Shown: positions 25,906-34,150 of the stretch, one piece after another
Numbering within the stretch: the stretch's first letter is position 1
Layout of the letters: each line of letters begins with the position of its first letter
NCBI GenBank assembly: GCA_022822525.1
Contig: JAJEBN010000068.1
Span: forward strand, 1 to 43,023
Origin: Acidimicrobiia bacterium
GTDB lineage: Bacteria; Actinomycetota; Acidimicrobiia; Acidimicrobiales; Poriferisodalaceae
DNA length: 43,023 nucleotides
Direction: 5' to 3'
Position numbers and translations under genes: made by a program
The notes under the pieces: generated by a model
What the model saw: only the letters and a program-made list of their open reading frames with translations
Told to the model about the DNA's origin: nothing
Database searches by the model: none

Positions 25906-26799
25906 ATGCCGGTTCCTGCAGACATGGTGGGCGAGACCATCGGCCCTATCTCCCATGACGTCGACGAGCGCTGGACGATGGCGTATGCGGCCTCGCTCGG
26001 CGACACCCACGACTGCTACTTCGACAGGCTGGCCGACGACGGCGTGGTGGCCCACCCGATGTTCGCTGTGTGCCCGGAGTGGCCCGTCATCGTGGCCGGC
26101 CGAGACATCTCCGACCGGTGGGGCATCACGCCCGACGAGGTCCGGCGCTCAGTGCATGCCACCCATGACCTGACGATCCACCGGCTGGTGCGCCCCGGCG
26201 ACCGCCTCAGCACCAGCGTCACCTACACCGGCGTCGAGCAGCGCAAGCCCGGCACCTACCAGACGATGCGCATCGACACCGTCGACGCCGACGGGAAACC
26301 GGTTGCCACGACGTATCAGGGCGGGATGTTCCTCAACGTCGAGACCGTCGGCAACGACAAGCGCGATCCCGATGCGCCTGCCGAGCCGGATTTCGGCTCG
26401 CTGCCCGTCCAGCCCATGGCCGAGATCGGGGTGCCCGTCGCGCACGGTGCTGCGCACACCTACACCGAGTGCGCCCGCATCTGGAATCCGATCCACACCG
26501 ATGCGGCCGTCGCGCGCAAAGCCGGGCTGCCGGGCATCATCCTGCACGGCACTGCGACGCTTGCGCTGGGCGTCTCGGCTGTCGTGGACGCCGTCGCCGA
26601 CGGCAATCCGCACCGCGTCCGCCGGATCGTCTGCCGCTTCCGCGCCATGGTGCTCATGCCCTCCACCATCACCGTCCGCATCTGGGACGTGGTGCCCGCG
26701 GGCGACGACAGCGGTGCATCGGAGGCCGTGCGCTTCGATGTGCTCAACGCCGAAGGCGGCCCCGCAGTCGACCGGGGCGTGATGTTCCTCAGCGACTGA
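25906..26799 (+). CDS. MaoC-like double hot-dog dehydratase/hydratase
   Basis: 297 residues, two hot-dog halves. The C-half holds the R-hydratase region ARIWNPIHTD (190-199) with His197 and IILHGTATLALG. The usual catalytic Asp of the motif (GDxNPxH) is Ile192 here, a variation found in some actinobacterial members, so activity may differ from classical (R)-specific enoyl-CoA hydration. The N-half begins ISHDVDERWTMAYAASLGD, a MaoC N-terminal-type sequence. Divergent from the PlsC-like gene, with 70 nt between starts. Confidence 0.85.
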   Translation: MPVPADMVGETIGPISHDVDERWTMAYAASLGDTHDCYFDRLADDGVVAHPMFAVCPEWPVIVAGRDISDRWGITPDEVRRSVHATHDLTIHRLVRPGDRLSTSVTYTGVEQRKPGTYQTMRIDTVDADGKPVATTYQGGMFLNVETVGNDKRDPDAPAEPDFGSLPVQPMAEIGVPVAHGAAHTYTECARIWNPIHTDAAVARKAGLPGIILHGTATLALGVSAVVDAVADGNPHRVRRIVCRFRAMVLMPSTITVRIWDVVPAGDDSGASEAVRFDVLNAEGGPAVDRGVMFLSD

Positions 26800-26882
26800 C
26801 CTCAGCGCCCGAGCGACGTCGGCACCTCGACGCAGCAGAGCCAGTCATGAAGCAGCTCCGCTGCTGCGGCCCCGCGAGCGGT

Positions 26883-27560
26883 TCAGCTCAGGTGCTGAGC
26901 GAAGTGATCCAGCGTGCGCTGCTTGGCCAGTGCTGCCGCATCAGGGTGATAGCTGGCACGGGCATCGCAGTTGAAACCGTGATCGGCACCGTCATAGATG
27001 TGCACGGTGATGTGATCCCAGCGTGCGTCGATGGCATGCACGTTCTCGAGCGGGATGCCGTGGTCCTCGGTGCCGAAGTGCAGCAGCAGCGGGGCGGTGG
27101 GCCGCTCGTCGAGGTGGGGCATGATCTGCCCGCCGTAGTAGCCCGACGCCGCAGCGATCTTGTCGGCCAGGCGGACTGAGGCCACGTAGCACATCGACCC
27201 GCCCCAGCAGTAGCCGACGATGCCGACCTTGCCGCCCTCAGCCGCGCAGTCGGCGGCGGCCGAGATGTCGTCCATGACCTGGTCCACGGTGAGATCGTCG
27301 AAGGCGATCTTGCGTCCCACGTCGATGCCCTCGGCGTCGTAGCCCAGCTCGACGCCGCCTCGCACCCGATCGAAGAGCGCCGGCGCCACCGCCAGGTATC
27401 CGTCGGCCGCATAGCCGTCGGCGACGCTGCGAATGTGGTCGTTCACTCCGAAGATCTCCTGCACGACCACCACGCCGCCCTTGGGCGGACCGTCAGGATC
27501 GGCACGGTAGGCGCTGAAGGTCACGCCGTCTGAAGCTGTCAAGGAAATCGTCTGTCCCAT
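26883..27560 (-). CDS. Dienelactone hydrolase family protein
   Basis: 225 residues, alpha/beta hydrolase. The nucleophile Cys118 is in GYCWGG, with Asp166 (FGTEDHGIP) and His194 (DGADHGF) completing the triad, and Glu35 (VVQEIFGV) the residue that primes the cysteine in classic dienelactone hydrolases. Such enzymes open dienelactone to maleylacetate in chlorocatechol degradation, though many relatives act on other esters. No other catechol-pathway gene is present, so the substrate is uncertain. Confidence 0.9.
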   Translation of the reverse strand: MGQTISLTASDGVTFSAYRADPDGPPKGGVVVVQEIFGVNDHIRSVADGYAADGYLAVAPALFDRVRGGVELGYDAEGIDVGRKIAFDDLTVDQVMDDISAAADCAAEGGKVGIVGYCWGGSMCYVASVRLADKIAAASGYYGGQIMPHLDERPTAPLLLHFGTEDHGIPLENVHAIDARWDHITVHIYDGADHGFNCDARASYHPDAAALAKQRTLDHFAQHLS

Positions 27561-27607
27561 GGCGCCAATGTCTAGCGGCCGCGATGCCTGCAGTCCGCGG
27601 TTGCGAG

Positions 27608-27639
27608 AGCCCCATGCTGTGCCTGATGTTCATGGGGCT
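27608..27639. repeat. Dispersed short repeat, copy 1, with inverted-repeat ends
   Basis: Positions 27612-27639 match 31302-31329 at 27 of 28 bases in the same orientation (T versus C at 27624/31314). In this copy the ends AGCCCCATG (27608-27616) and CATGGGGCT (27631-27639) form a perfect 9-bp inverted repeat around a 14-nt loop. It lies just after the LLM gene on the minus strand, so it may also act as a terminator. Confidence 0.75.
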
Positions 27640-27682
27640 GCGAAGGTCACGTTCCGCTCGGCGTCACCGACATCTGCCCACT

Positions 27683-28753
27683 TCAGCCTGACCGCTTGAT
27701 CAACGACCCGATCTCCTCGGCAGCGCGGTAGCGCGACGCGAAGCTCGGCAGCACCATCAGCTGATCGAGACCGGCAGCCTCGAGCTCGGCGATCTTCTCC
27801 ACCAACTCATCGGCGTGGCCCACGATGCAGGCTGCTTCGATGAGCTCCGGAGTCGCGAACTGGACCTCGTCGGGGTGCAGATACGTACCGTGGCCAGCAT
27901 GGATGCGATAGTGGCGTTCGGCTTCCGGACTCTGCTCCACCAACGCGACATAGTCGTCCCACACGCTGCGGAGGTGGGGCGGCGGATCGACCCCGAACTG
28001 GCGGAAACGCTCATAGGCGTAGTGAAGGCCCATCACCGCCATCGGTCCACATTGCTCGACGACACGATCCGAGGTGAGGTCCTCACCCGGCTCGAGCACC
28101 GCCATCGCCGTCAACGTCGTCAGCTGGAAGCTGTCCTCGTCGAACTCGCGACCGGCACCGGCGGCGCCGCCTGCAGCATTTGCCAGGCAACGCTCGACTG
28201 CACTGCGCTGGGGTGGCACCGCTGCGATCAGGCCGTCACCGTACGCGCCGGCGAGGGCCTGCCCCTTCGGCCCGAACGCCGAAACGTGGATCGGCACCGG
28301 ATCGATCACGTTGACGAACCCCAGCTCGGCCATCTGGAAAGCGACGTCAGTGGTCTTGCCCCCGTGGGTGAACGGTGCTTCTTCGCCCCTGAGCAGTCGA
28401 CGGGTGGTGTCGAGGAACGCCTCGAACTCAACCAGGCGCGCTGGCTTCCGTGCCATCAGCCGCCACGCCGTGAAGCCGTTGCCCACGCCCAGGAACGTTC
28501 GACCGGGAGCCAACACGTTGATGGTGGCGATGCTGTGCGCTGTGACCGGCGCGATCCGAGTATCGACGACCGATACCCCAGTACCCAGCTTGATGCGCGT
28601 GGTGCGGTCGGCTGCCAGTGCCATGCACGAGTAGCAGTCAGACCACAGCATCTGTGAGTCGGCGAACCAGGCCGCATCGAAGCCCAGGTTCTCGGCCCGG
28701 ACCACCAAGTCGATGTCGTCGATCTTCGAATGCAGACAGATCCCGAACTCCAT
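27683..28753 (-). CDS. LLM class flavin-dependent oxidoreductase (Mer-like)
   Basis: 356 residues. Features: MEFGICLHSKIDDID, AENLGFDAAWFADSQML, TTRIKLGTGVSVVDTR, INVLAPGRTFLGVGNGFTA and FVNVIDPVPIHVSAFGPKG, a layout like F420-dependent methylene-tetrahydromethanopterin reductase relatives. A GAGGGGAGA lies just before the ATG. It is immediately downstream (minus strand) of an amidohydrolase remnant, which may once have been its operon partner. Confidence 0.87.
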   Translation of the reverse strand: MEFGICLHSKIDDIDLVVRAENLGFDAAWFADSQMLWSDCYSCMALAADRTTRIKLGTGVSVVDTRIAPVTAHSIATINVLAPGRTFLGVGNGFTAWRLMARKPARLVEFEAFLDTTRRLLRGEEAPFTHGGKTTDVAFQMAELGFVNVIDPVPIHVSAFGPKGQALAGAYGDGLIAAVPPQRSAVERCLANAAGGAAGAGREFDEDSFQLTTLTAMAVLEPGEDLTSDRVVEQCGPMAVMGLHYAYERFRQFGVDPPPHLRSVWDDYVALVEQSPEAERHYRIHAGHGTYLHPDEVQFATPELIEAACIVGHADELVEKIAELEAAGLDQLMVLPSFASRYRAAEEIGSLIKRSG

Positions 28754-28791
28754 TGTCTCCCCTCTTCTTGATGCTGGGCGTGATCGGTCGG

Positions 28792-28925
28792 TCAGTCCTC
28801 GAAGCCGAAGGGCCGTGCCGGGTTCTCGACGAGGATGCGGTGGAGCGCTTTCTGGTCCGGTTCGTAACGGTAGAGGAAGTCGACGAGGGCCTCGTCGCCG
28901 CAGTAATCGATTTCTTGCCTTCGAC
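28792..28925 (-). pseudogene. 3' remnant of an amidohydrolase gene
   Basis: Reading the minus strand to a TGA at 28794-28792 gives about 43 residues (DEALVDFLYRYEPDQKAL, then HRILVENPARPFGFED) that match the C-terminal helix and ENPARLYGF-type end of amidohydrolase-2 family proteins. No start codon or upstream domain is left: beyond about 28925 the homology stops and the VapBC cassette begins. It is a different protein from the intact amidohydrolase at 31.3-32.5 kb, which ends NARRFMGLT. Confidence 0.6.
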
Positions 28926-28970
28926 AGGCATCGCTAGAGTCGCATATCAACGAGAAGCGGGAGGTCGAAG

Positions 28971-29210
28971 ATGGCAGACATGCTGATTCCGGATGTTCCG
29001 GACGATGTTGTCGCTGCAGTCGATGCGAACGCCGACCGCGCGGGACTCTCGCGAGCCGACTACATGCACCGAGTGCTCCTGCGCGAGCGCGACCGCGCGG
29101 CCGTCGCCGAGGCGCCGGCCCCTGAAGACCCGCTGGAGTGCTTCCGCAGGCTTGCCGAGACGTTTGCCGACGCCCGAGATCCAGAGATCATGGCCGGCGC
29201 GTGGCGGTGA
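28971..29210 (+). CDS. VapB-type antitoxin (ribbon-helix-helix-like)
   Basis: 79 residues with GGGAGG upstream. The N-terminal part ([20 protein letters not shown], then [19 protein letters not shown]) has the strand plus two-helix pattern of ribbon-helix-helix DNA-binding antitoxins. The C-terminal tail ([17 protein letters not shown]) would wrap the toxin. The stop overlaps the GTG of the PIN toxin by 4 nt (GTGA). Probably autorepresses its promoter with the toxin. Confidence 0.82.
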   Translation: MADMLIPDVPDDVVAAVDANADRAGLSRADYMHRVLLRERDRAAVAEAPAPEDPLECFRRLAETFADARDPEIMAGAWR

Positions 29211-29623
29211 CAGAGTGGCTCATTGACACCTCTGCGATAGTTCGTCTCGATACCGCATCCGATGCCGCTGAGTGGTTCTCGCGCATCCAGCGCGGACTGG
29301 TACGAATCTCGACCGTCACAAGGTTGGAACTCGGCTTTTCCGCTCGATCTGCCGCGCAGTATCGGCAGCGCTTTGCGGAATTTCCCCTGAACAAGATGCC
29401 GACGCAAGACCTGACGCCGATGGCCGAGGGTCGGGCTGTCGAAGTTCAACTGCTGTTGGCGGAGCAGGGTCGCCACCGCGCTCCGTCAGTTGCGGACCTT
29501 CTGCTCGCTGCGACTGCCGAGCTCGCGGGACTCACCATTCTGCACGTCGACAAGGACTTCGAGCTCATCGCGGAGATCACCGGCCAGCCCGCCGAAAGAC
29601 TCGCTCTCCAACGCGCCGAGTGA
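29207..29623 (+). CDS. vapC: VapC-type PIN-domain ribonuclease toxin
   Basis: 138 residues from GTG 29207 (GTG 29201 also possible). The PIN acidic residues are all in place: Asp7 (LIDTSA), Glu41 (RLELGFSA), Asp97 ([12 protein letters not shown]) and Asp115/117 (HVDKDF). VapC toxins cleave tRNA or rRNA in a Mg-dependent way. It is coupled to the antitoxin by the GTGA overlap and ends 2 nt before the convergent nuclease gene. The pair lies directly against an amidohydrolase remnant, consistent with insertion of the cassette. Confidence 0.9.
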   Translation: MTEWLIDTSAIVRLDTASDAAEWFSRIQRGLVRISTVTRLELGFSARSAAQYRQRFAEFPLNKMPTQDLTPMAEGRAVEVQLLLAEQGRHRAPSVADLLLAATAELAGLTILHVDKDFELIAEITGQPAERLALQRAE

Positions 29624-29625
29624 AT

Positions 29626-31290
29626 TCAATCCTTCTCGGAAGTCTCCCTCTCGTGGTCCGCTACGTCGTCGAATGCGTCGGCCAGCCATCGCAGTCGAGC
29701 CGCCACGGTTCGGCCAGGCGCTGCCGGCACATAGTGAGGATCGGCGGTCTCGGGTTCCGCGCGCGCTATCGCTCGTAGCCACGAACTGCTGAGGAAGTCC
29801 AGTGCAGCCGCAACCTCGCCGCTGAGCGCAGCGCCGCCCAGTGCAGCCTTCTTCGCAAGCGAGAATCGCACCAGTTGTCGGTTGGCCGGACCGAAGTCCG
29901 CCGCGATGTCGTGAACGGCCTCGCCCACTTGCGCGAGCAGATCCCGGCGTGCCGTCGCTTGAGCGCGGGCATCTGCAATGGGACTGAGGTCGATAGCGCC
30001 CCCTCGCGGGTCACCTTCGGAGTCAACGAACAGCCAGAAGTAGTCGGCTACCGGCAACGGCACCTCAGCGTGGTTGCGACACAGCAGCGCGAGTTGCTCA
30101 GCACTCAGTACGGTTACGGAGGCGTCAGCCGCGAACTGCAGCAATCGAGACCGCGGACTCGGCCCCACGAGCACCGAGAACGCCGCTGCGTGCTGCTCCC
30201 GGTGCAACGCCAACGCCGGCCACGTCACCTGAAGGTCAGCGAGCCTGCCATTCGTCGCGGCCTTCGCATCGACCGCCACCAAGTAGGTCCATGATGTCGA
30301 GTCATCGGGTCTTTGAGCTTCCGGCGGTCGGACGCCCGTAAGCAGCACATCAGTCTGACCCGGGCCGCTCAAGCGCTCAGCGCCGAATCCCAGAAACGCG
30401 AACGCATCGCGCACAGCGACCTCGAATTCCTGATGCATGGAACCGTCGCAAGAGAGTGACTCCAGCCGGTCGCCAATCTCGGCAGCCACATCATGAGCAG
30501 AACGGCCCAACTTCGTACCGGGCGCCGCGGCCTCCGCGCCCCGATCCTCAATCGCGTCAACGTCGCTGCCTTCTCGTGTTGCGCCTTGCGTCGTCCCACC
30601 CGCGGAGTCAAGCGGGAGTGACGACATATGAGCGCCCTTCGGTGACCCCGCCGCGTCCGTCCCAACCGAGAAAGGTGGCGGCACGTCACCCCGCAGCGGA
30701 GTGTCAGCCGACGGCACATACAAGTCAACCCGTTCCAAGAACGCAATTCCTGCGCCGTTTGCTTGGTAGGAGTGGCCCGTCAGGTGTTCGGCAAGGCCTG
30801 CGGACCTGAGCCATCCGAGTCGATACGCGACTGGCGAGTCCTTCTTCCAAGCGAGGCCGTAGCGGCCGTTAGCCGTCTCAAGCAGGGATTTCCGTGTTCT
30901 AGGGCCTCGAATCTCGTGGAGCAATTCGCCCACGAACTGGAGATTCGCGTGCATAGTGCCGATGATGATCTCCGGACGCTGCGCAGCCAAGTACCGGGCG
31001 CTCGGCGCCGCGACTCGAATTCGGCCGTCGTGCTGCTGCAACAAATCGCAACTGCGTATGAACCAAAGCTGCTGCTGGGCTACCCGAGGTCTCAGGTTGA
31101 ACTCTGCCGCGTAGCGCTGCTGGAGCACCGCCTCCGTGGGTTCCTCGTCACGGCAAATCTCCAGTATCCACCGGAGCGTGTCGAGGTACTGCGTGTAGCC
31201 GCCTGCGAGCGGCAGAACTGACTTTCCTCGCTGATCCCACGGCCTGGCCGTGGGCAGGAAGGCTGCAATGTCGTCGGGCGCGGAGCCCAT
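29626..31290 (-). CDS. Solitary PD-(D/E)XK nuclease, restriction-endonuclease-like
   Basis: 554 residues in at least three parts. Residues about 30-190 look like tandem winged-helix domains (QQLWFIRSCDLLQQHDGRIR; YRLGWLRSAGLAEHLTG). A Ser/Gly-rich linker covers about 195-260. Residues about 275-385 form a PD-(D/E)XK core: Glu288/290 in HQEFEVAV, Asp314 in GQTDVLLTG, and the D-X-K motif Asp341-Lys343 in VAVDAKAA. The C-terminus is helical. Wing-helix plus nuclease order recalls type II/IV restriction enzymes, yet no methyltransferase or ATPase partner is adjacent. The start has TGGAG upstream, inside the direct-repeat region. Defence or DNA-repair role inferred only. Confidence 0.72.
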   Translation of the reverse strand: MGSAPDDIAAFLPTARPWDQRGKSVLPLAGGYTQYLDTLRWILEICRDEEPTEAVLQQRYAAEFNLRPRVAQQQLWFIRSCDLLQQHDGRIRVAAPSARYLAAQRPEIIIGTMHANLQFVGELLHEIRGPRTRKSLLETANGRYGLAWKKDSPVAYRLGWLRSAGLAEHLTGHSYQANGAGIAFLERVDLYVPSADTPLRGDVPPPFSVGTDAAGSPKGAHMSSLPLDSAGGTTQGATREGSDVDAIEDRGAEAAAPGTKLGRSAHDVAAEIGDRLESLSCDGSMHQEFEVAVRDAFAFLGFGAERLSGPGQTDVLLTGVRPPEAQRPDDSTSWTYLVAVDAKAATNGRLADLQVTWPALALHREQHAAAFSVLVGPSPRSRLLQFAADASVTVLSAEQLALLCRNHAEVPLPVADYFWLFVDSEGDPRGGAIDLSPIADARAQATARRDLLAQVGEAVHDIAADFGPANRQLVRFSLAKKAALGGAALSGEVAAALDFLSSSWLRAIARAEPETADPHYVPAAPGRTVAARLRWLADAFDDVADHERETSEKD

Positions 31291-31301
31291 TCAGATGAAC
31301 T

Positions 31302-31329
31302 CCATGCTGTGCCCGATGTTCATGGGGCT
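31302..31329. repeat. Dispersed short repeat, copy 2
   Basis: Same 28-nt unit as at 27612-27639 with one mismatch. Its right end (CATGGGGCT, 31321-31329) overlaps the last codons of the amidohydrolase; its left end lacks the CCCC of copy 1, so the inverted repeat is degraded here. The two copies bracket a 3.7-kb block with the LLM gene, the amidohydrolase remnant, VapBC and the nuclease. Confidence 0.72.
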
Positions 31330-31343
31330 AGGTGAGCCCCATG
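31321..31343 (-). terminator. Hairpin over the amidohydrolase stop codon
   Basis: CATGGGGCT (31321-31329) and AGCCCCATG (31335-31343) form a perfect 9-bp stem with a 5-nt loop. It includes the TAG stop of the amidohydrolase. No T-run follows, so it may act as a weak terminator or mRNA 3'-end stabiliser; its arms are shared with the dispersed repeat. Confidence 0.5.
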
Positions 31344-32479
31344 AAGCGGCGGGCGTTGGTGTAGACGACTTCGTCGCGGAGGCTGCTCACCTCGTCGTCG
31401 AAGCCTTCGAAGGTCTCGTTGAGCTCGGCGAGCGCGCCGGGGAAGGTGCAGTCGTAGTGGGGGTAGTCCGAGCCCCACACGACGGTGTGCGCCAGGCCCA
31501 TCGCGGCGACCTGCTCGAAGGCCTCGCCCTCGCCGGCTTCCATCGTCACGAAGCACTGCTCGGAGAAGATCTCGGTGGGGTCGCGCTTGAGCCGGGGCAC
31601 GAGGTGGCCCATGGCCTCCTTGTGCTCGTCGAGCCGGTCGAGCCAGTAGGGCAGCCAGCCCAGGCCCGACTCGAAGAATCCCACCCGCAGCATCGGATGG
31701 TCGTCGAGCACGCCGGAGGCCACCATCTCCATCACCGATGCCATCTGCTCGAAGGGATGACACACCATGTGGACGTAGAACTGGTTCTCGTAGCGGGTCT
31801 TGGCGAAGCTCGGCATGCCCGAGCCGAAGCTGCCGTGGATGCCGACGGTCAGGTCGTGATGCTCGGCGGCCGACCACACGCGGTTCATCTCGTCGGAGAA
31901 CAGCTCGAGCCCGTGATAGCGCTCGGGGCGGAACGTGATGCCGGTCAGCCCGGCGTTGGCGACCTCTTCGATCACCTTGACCGCCCCGTCGACTGACTGC
32001 AGCGGGCACACGCCCATGCCGAACAGCCGGTTCGGGTCTTCCGAGCAGAAGTCGGTCATCCAGCGGTTGTAGGCACGGGCATTCTCGACGGCAATGTCAG
32101 GGTCGTTTATGTCGCCCGAGATCAGCATGAGCGACGGGAACATCAGCGCCGCGTCGAGGCCCTCGTCGTCCATCACCGACAGGCGGGCAGCCGGGTCGTA
32201 GCTGCCGGGCACGATGTCGTCCCAGGTGACCTTGGTGCCGTAGGCATGCGGGATGCACGCCGGTGCGATGCCGTTGCGCAGCTTCTTGCCCTCAGCGAAG
32301 GCCGCATCGCTGCCGTCGTCCATGATCCGGCACTGCATGATCAGTTCCCGGTACTTGGGATCGGCGTATTCCAGCCACACCGACGTCGGCTCCGCGATGT
32401 GCGCGTCGGCGTCGTACACGGGCACCTTGCCGTTGGCTGCCAGCGGCCCCAGGCTCTTGCGTTCCTCAGTCATGGCCAT
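31328..32479 (-). CDS. Amidohydrolase family 2 metal-dependent hydrolase
   Basis: 383 residues; GGGGAGG lies 7 nt before the ATG at 32479. TIM-barrel amidohydrolase features: YDADAHIAEP with Asp25 and His27 (metal site), IHGS and HPFEQM histidines in mid-barrel, and WGSDYPHYDC near the C-terminus with the metal-ligand Asp. The family decarboxylates or hydrolyses cyclic and aromatic substrates (ACMSD/gamma-resorcylate decarboxylase relatives). It is monocistronic as far as seen. Confidence 0.9.
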   Translation of the reverse strand: MAMTEERKSLGPLAANGKVPVYDADAHIAEPTSVWLEYADPKYRELIMQCRIMDDGSDAAFAEGKKLRNGIAPACIPHAYGTKVTWDDIVPGSYDPAARLSVMDDEGLDAALMFPSLMLISGDINDPDIAVENARAYNRWMTDFCSEDPNRLFGMGVCPLQSVDGAVKVIEEVANAGLTGITFRPERYHGLELFSDEMNRVWSAAEHHDLTVGIHGSFGSGMPSFAKTRYENQFYVHMVCHPFEQMASVMEMVASGVLDDHPMLRVGFFESGLGWLPYWLDRLDEHKEAMGHLVPRLKRDPTEIFSEQCFVTMEAGEGEAFEQVAAMGLAHTVVWGSDYPHYDCTFPGALAELNETFEGFDDEVSSLRDEVVYTNARRFMGLT

Positions 32480-32610
32480 GTCACGGCCTCCCCAATTGCC
32501 CCTTGCGACACGCCCATTCTGCCCCACCCCCGCGAGCGGCGCAGCCCGATGGCGGCGTGCCCCACTGTCCGAGCAGACCCCGGCGCCCGGGCGCCACAGG
32601 CGTCTGAGGC

Positions 32611-33393
32611 TCAGTCGGCGTAGAGGACCCGCAGTCCCCGGCTGACGGCCGGGCCGACCACGGTGTTGTGGTTCTCACCCGGGAAGACGTGCCAGGTCGA
32701 GTCGATGTTGCGGTAGCCGCGTTCGGAGAACTGATCCCAGAACTTGGCCTGGGGCGAGTATTCGTCGGTCTCGTTCTCCCCCATCGACATGAACACCTTC
32801 ACGGCGGGATCGCCGCCCGCGGCGTGGTGCTCTTCCTCAAGCCGGAACATGACCTCGTAGTCCCACCACACCGACGGGCTGGCCAGCAGGTAACGGTCGA
32901 ACATCTCGGGTGCGTTGAACAGCACGTGCAGCCCGAACAGCGCCGTGAATGAATGGCCGACATAGGTCGGCTCGCCGACGTGGTAGCGGTCGTACAGCAG
33001 CGGCATCACGTCACCGGCGAGCCATTGGCGGAATTGCTCTGCCTGACCCGTCTCGGCGGCAGGCGCGCGGATACCGGTCATCGGGGGCGCCTCGGCCGGC
33101 GTCACCGTGTAGTCGATGGCCCGCAGATCGAGCATCTCGCGCATGTCGGGAGTGTCGTGCGCGATGCCGGCGACGACGCAGCGGGGCGTCTCGCGCGACA
33201 TCGACAGAATGCGGGTGGTGTCCACCGCGGTCCCGAAGGTCCACGGTGCGTCACAGCAGACGACGAGCGGGTACGGATTGGCCGCGTCAGGTCGGTAGCC
33301 CATGGGAAGCGCCACCCATACCTGATAGCTGCGGTCGGCGTCGTCCCTGTGCAGGACGTGCGTCTCGATGGGCCACGCAGCCTGATCGTTCAC
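32611..33393 (-). CDS. Putative esterase (esterase D / enterochelin-esterase-like alpha/beta hydrolase)
   Basis: 260 residues from a GTG start. N-terminal RSYQVWVALPMGY and YPLVVCCDAP are typical of PF00756-type esterases. The nucleophile is Ser148 in VGHSFTALFG, where the usual second glycine of GxSxG is Thr150. His242 (PGENHNTVV) is the likely base and an Asp/Glu near 207-210 the acid. No signal peptide is seen. Substrate unknown. Confidence 0.8.
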   Translation of the reverse strand: MNDQAAWPIETHVLHRDDADRSYQVWVALPMGYRPDAANPYPLVVCCDAPWTFGTAVDTTRILSMSRETPRCVVAGIAHDTPDMREMLDLRAIDYTVTPAEAPPMTGIRAPAAETGQAEQFRQWLAGDVMPLLYDRYHVGEPTYVGHSFTALFGLHVLFNAPEMFDRYLLASPSVWWDYEVMFRLEEEHHAAGGDPAVKVFMSMGENETDEYSPQAKFWDQFSERGYRNIDSTWHVFPGENHNTVVGPAVSRGLRVLYAD

Positions 33394-33416
33394 GGCCGGG
33401 ATGCTATTGCGAGGGG

Positions 33417-34076
33417 CTACGTCTTGCGGCTGATCATCGTCAGGCCATCGCCGATCGGCAGCAGCACGGTGCGTGTGCGCTCGTCAGCGGCGACATAGTC
33501 GTTGAACGCACGCATCGCCTCGGTGGCATCGTCGTCGCTGGCGGGATCGGCGACCGTGCCGCCGCGCAGCACGTTGTCGACCAAGATCACGCCTCCGGAC
33601 GAGAGCCGGCCGACGATCTCGTCGTAGTAGGCGGGATAGCTGGACTTGTCCGCGTCGATGAACGCCAAGTCGATCTGGGGTTCGGGCGGCAGCGCACGCA
33701 GCGTGTTTATTGCCGGTCCGATGCGCAGGTCGATGCGATCAGCCACGCCGGCGCGCTCCCAGTACCGGCGGGCGATCGATGTCCATTCCTGGGACACGTC
33801 GCAGCAGATGAGCTGTGCTCCCGGTTCCAGGGCATTGGCGACGCACAAGGCTGAGTACCCCGTGAACGTGCCCACCTCGACGGCCAGCCGGGGGCGCAGT
33901 GCCGTGGCCAGCACCGTCATGAACGCTCCCTGCAGCGGGCCAATCTGCATGCCAGCCACCCGCCCGAGCGATGCCGTCTCCGTAATCAGTTCGCGCTGCA
34001 ACTCGGTGGGCTGCAACGAATGTGCCGCCGCATAGAGCGCAGCGCGCTCCTCCACAAACGCCGAATCCCGAGACAC
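33417..34076 (-). CDS. Class I SAM-dependent O-methyltransferase (Methyltransf_3 family)
   Basis: 219 residues from GTG 34076, the family's usual length; a GTG at 34133 would add 19 residues and neither has a good ribosome-binding site. It shows MQIGPLQGAFM, the SAM loop EVGTFTGYSA (67-76), CCDVSQEWTSIARRYWERAG, and FIDADKSSYPAYYD plus LVDNVLRGG, whose Asp140 or Asp142, Asp167 and Asn168 bind the divalent metal in caffeoyl-CoA and catechol O-methyltransferases. It methylates catechol-type hydroxyls in the family. Confidence 0.9.
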   Translation of the reverse strand: MSRDSAFVEERAALYAAAHSLQPTELQRELITETASLGRVAGMQIGPLQGAFMTVLATALRPRLAVEVGTFTGYSALCVANALEPGAQLICCDVSQEWTSIARRYWERAGVADRIDLRIGPAINTLRALPPEPQIDLAFIDADKSSYPAYYDEIVGRLSSGGVILVDNVLRGGTVADPASDDDATEAMRAFNDYVAADERTRTVLLPIGDGLTMISRKT

Positions 34077-34150
34077 CCGAGCGAGGTTATGTTGCACAGA
34101 TGGATCGTCGGCATGTTCAGCCGCTCGACACACCGCCGCCAGACTGCTTG

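Noticed and set aside
26851..26865. Terminator between the MaoC-like and dienelactone hydrolase genes
   Set aside because: AGCAG/CTGCT gives only a 5-bp stem, too weak to support.
34022..34150. N-terminal extension of the HicB-like reading frame
   Set aside because: The upstream codons are antisense to the O-methyltransferase gene and do not resemble HicB; the fold begins at the ATG at 34151.
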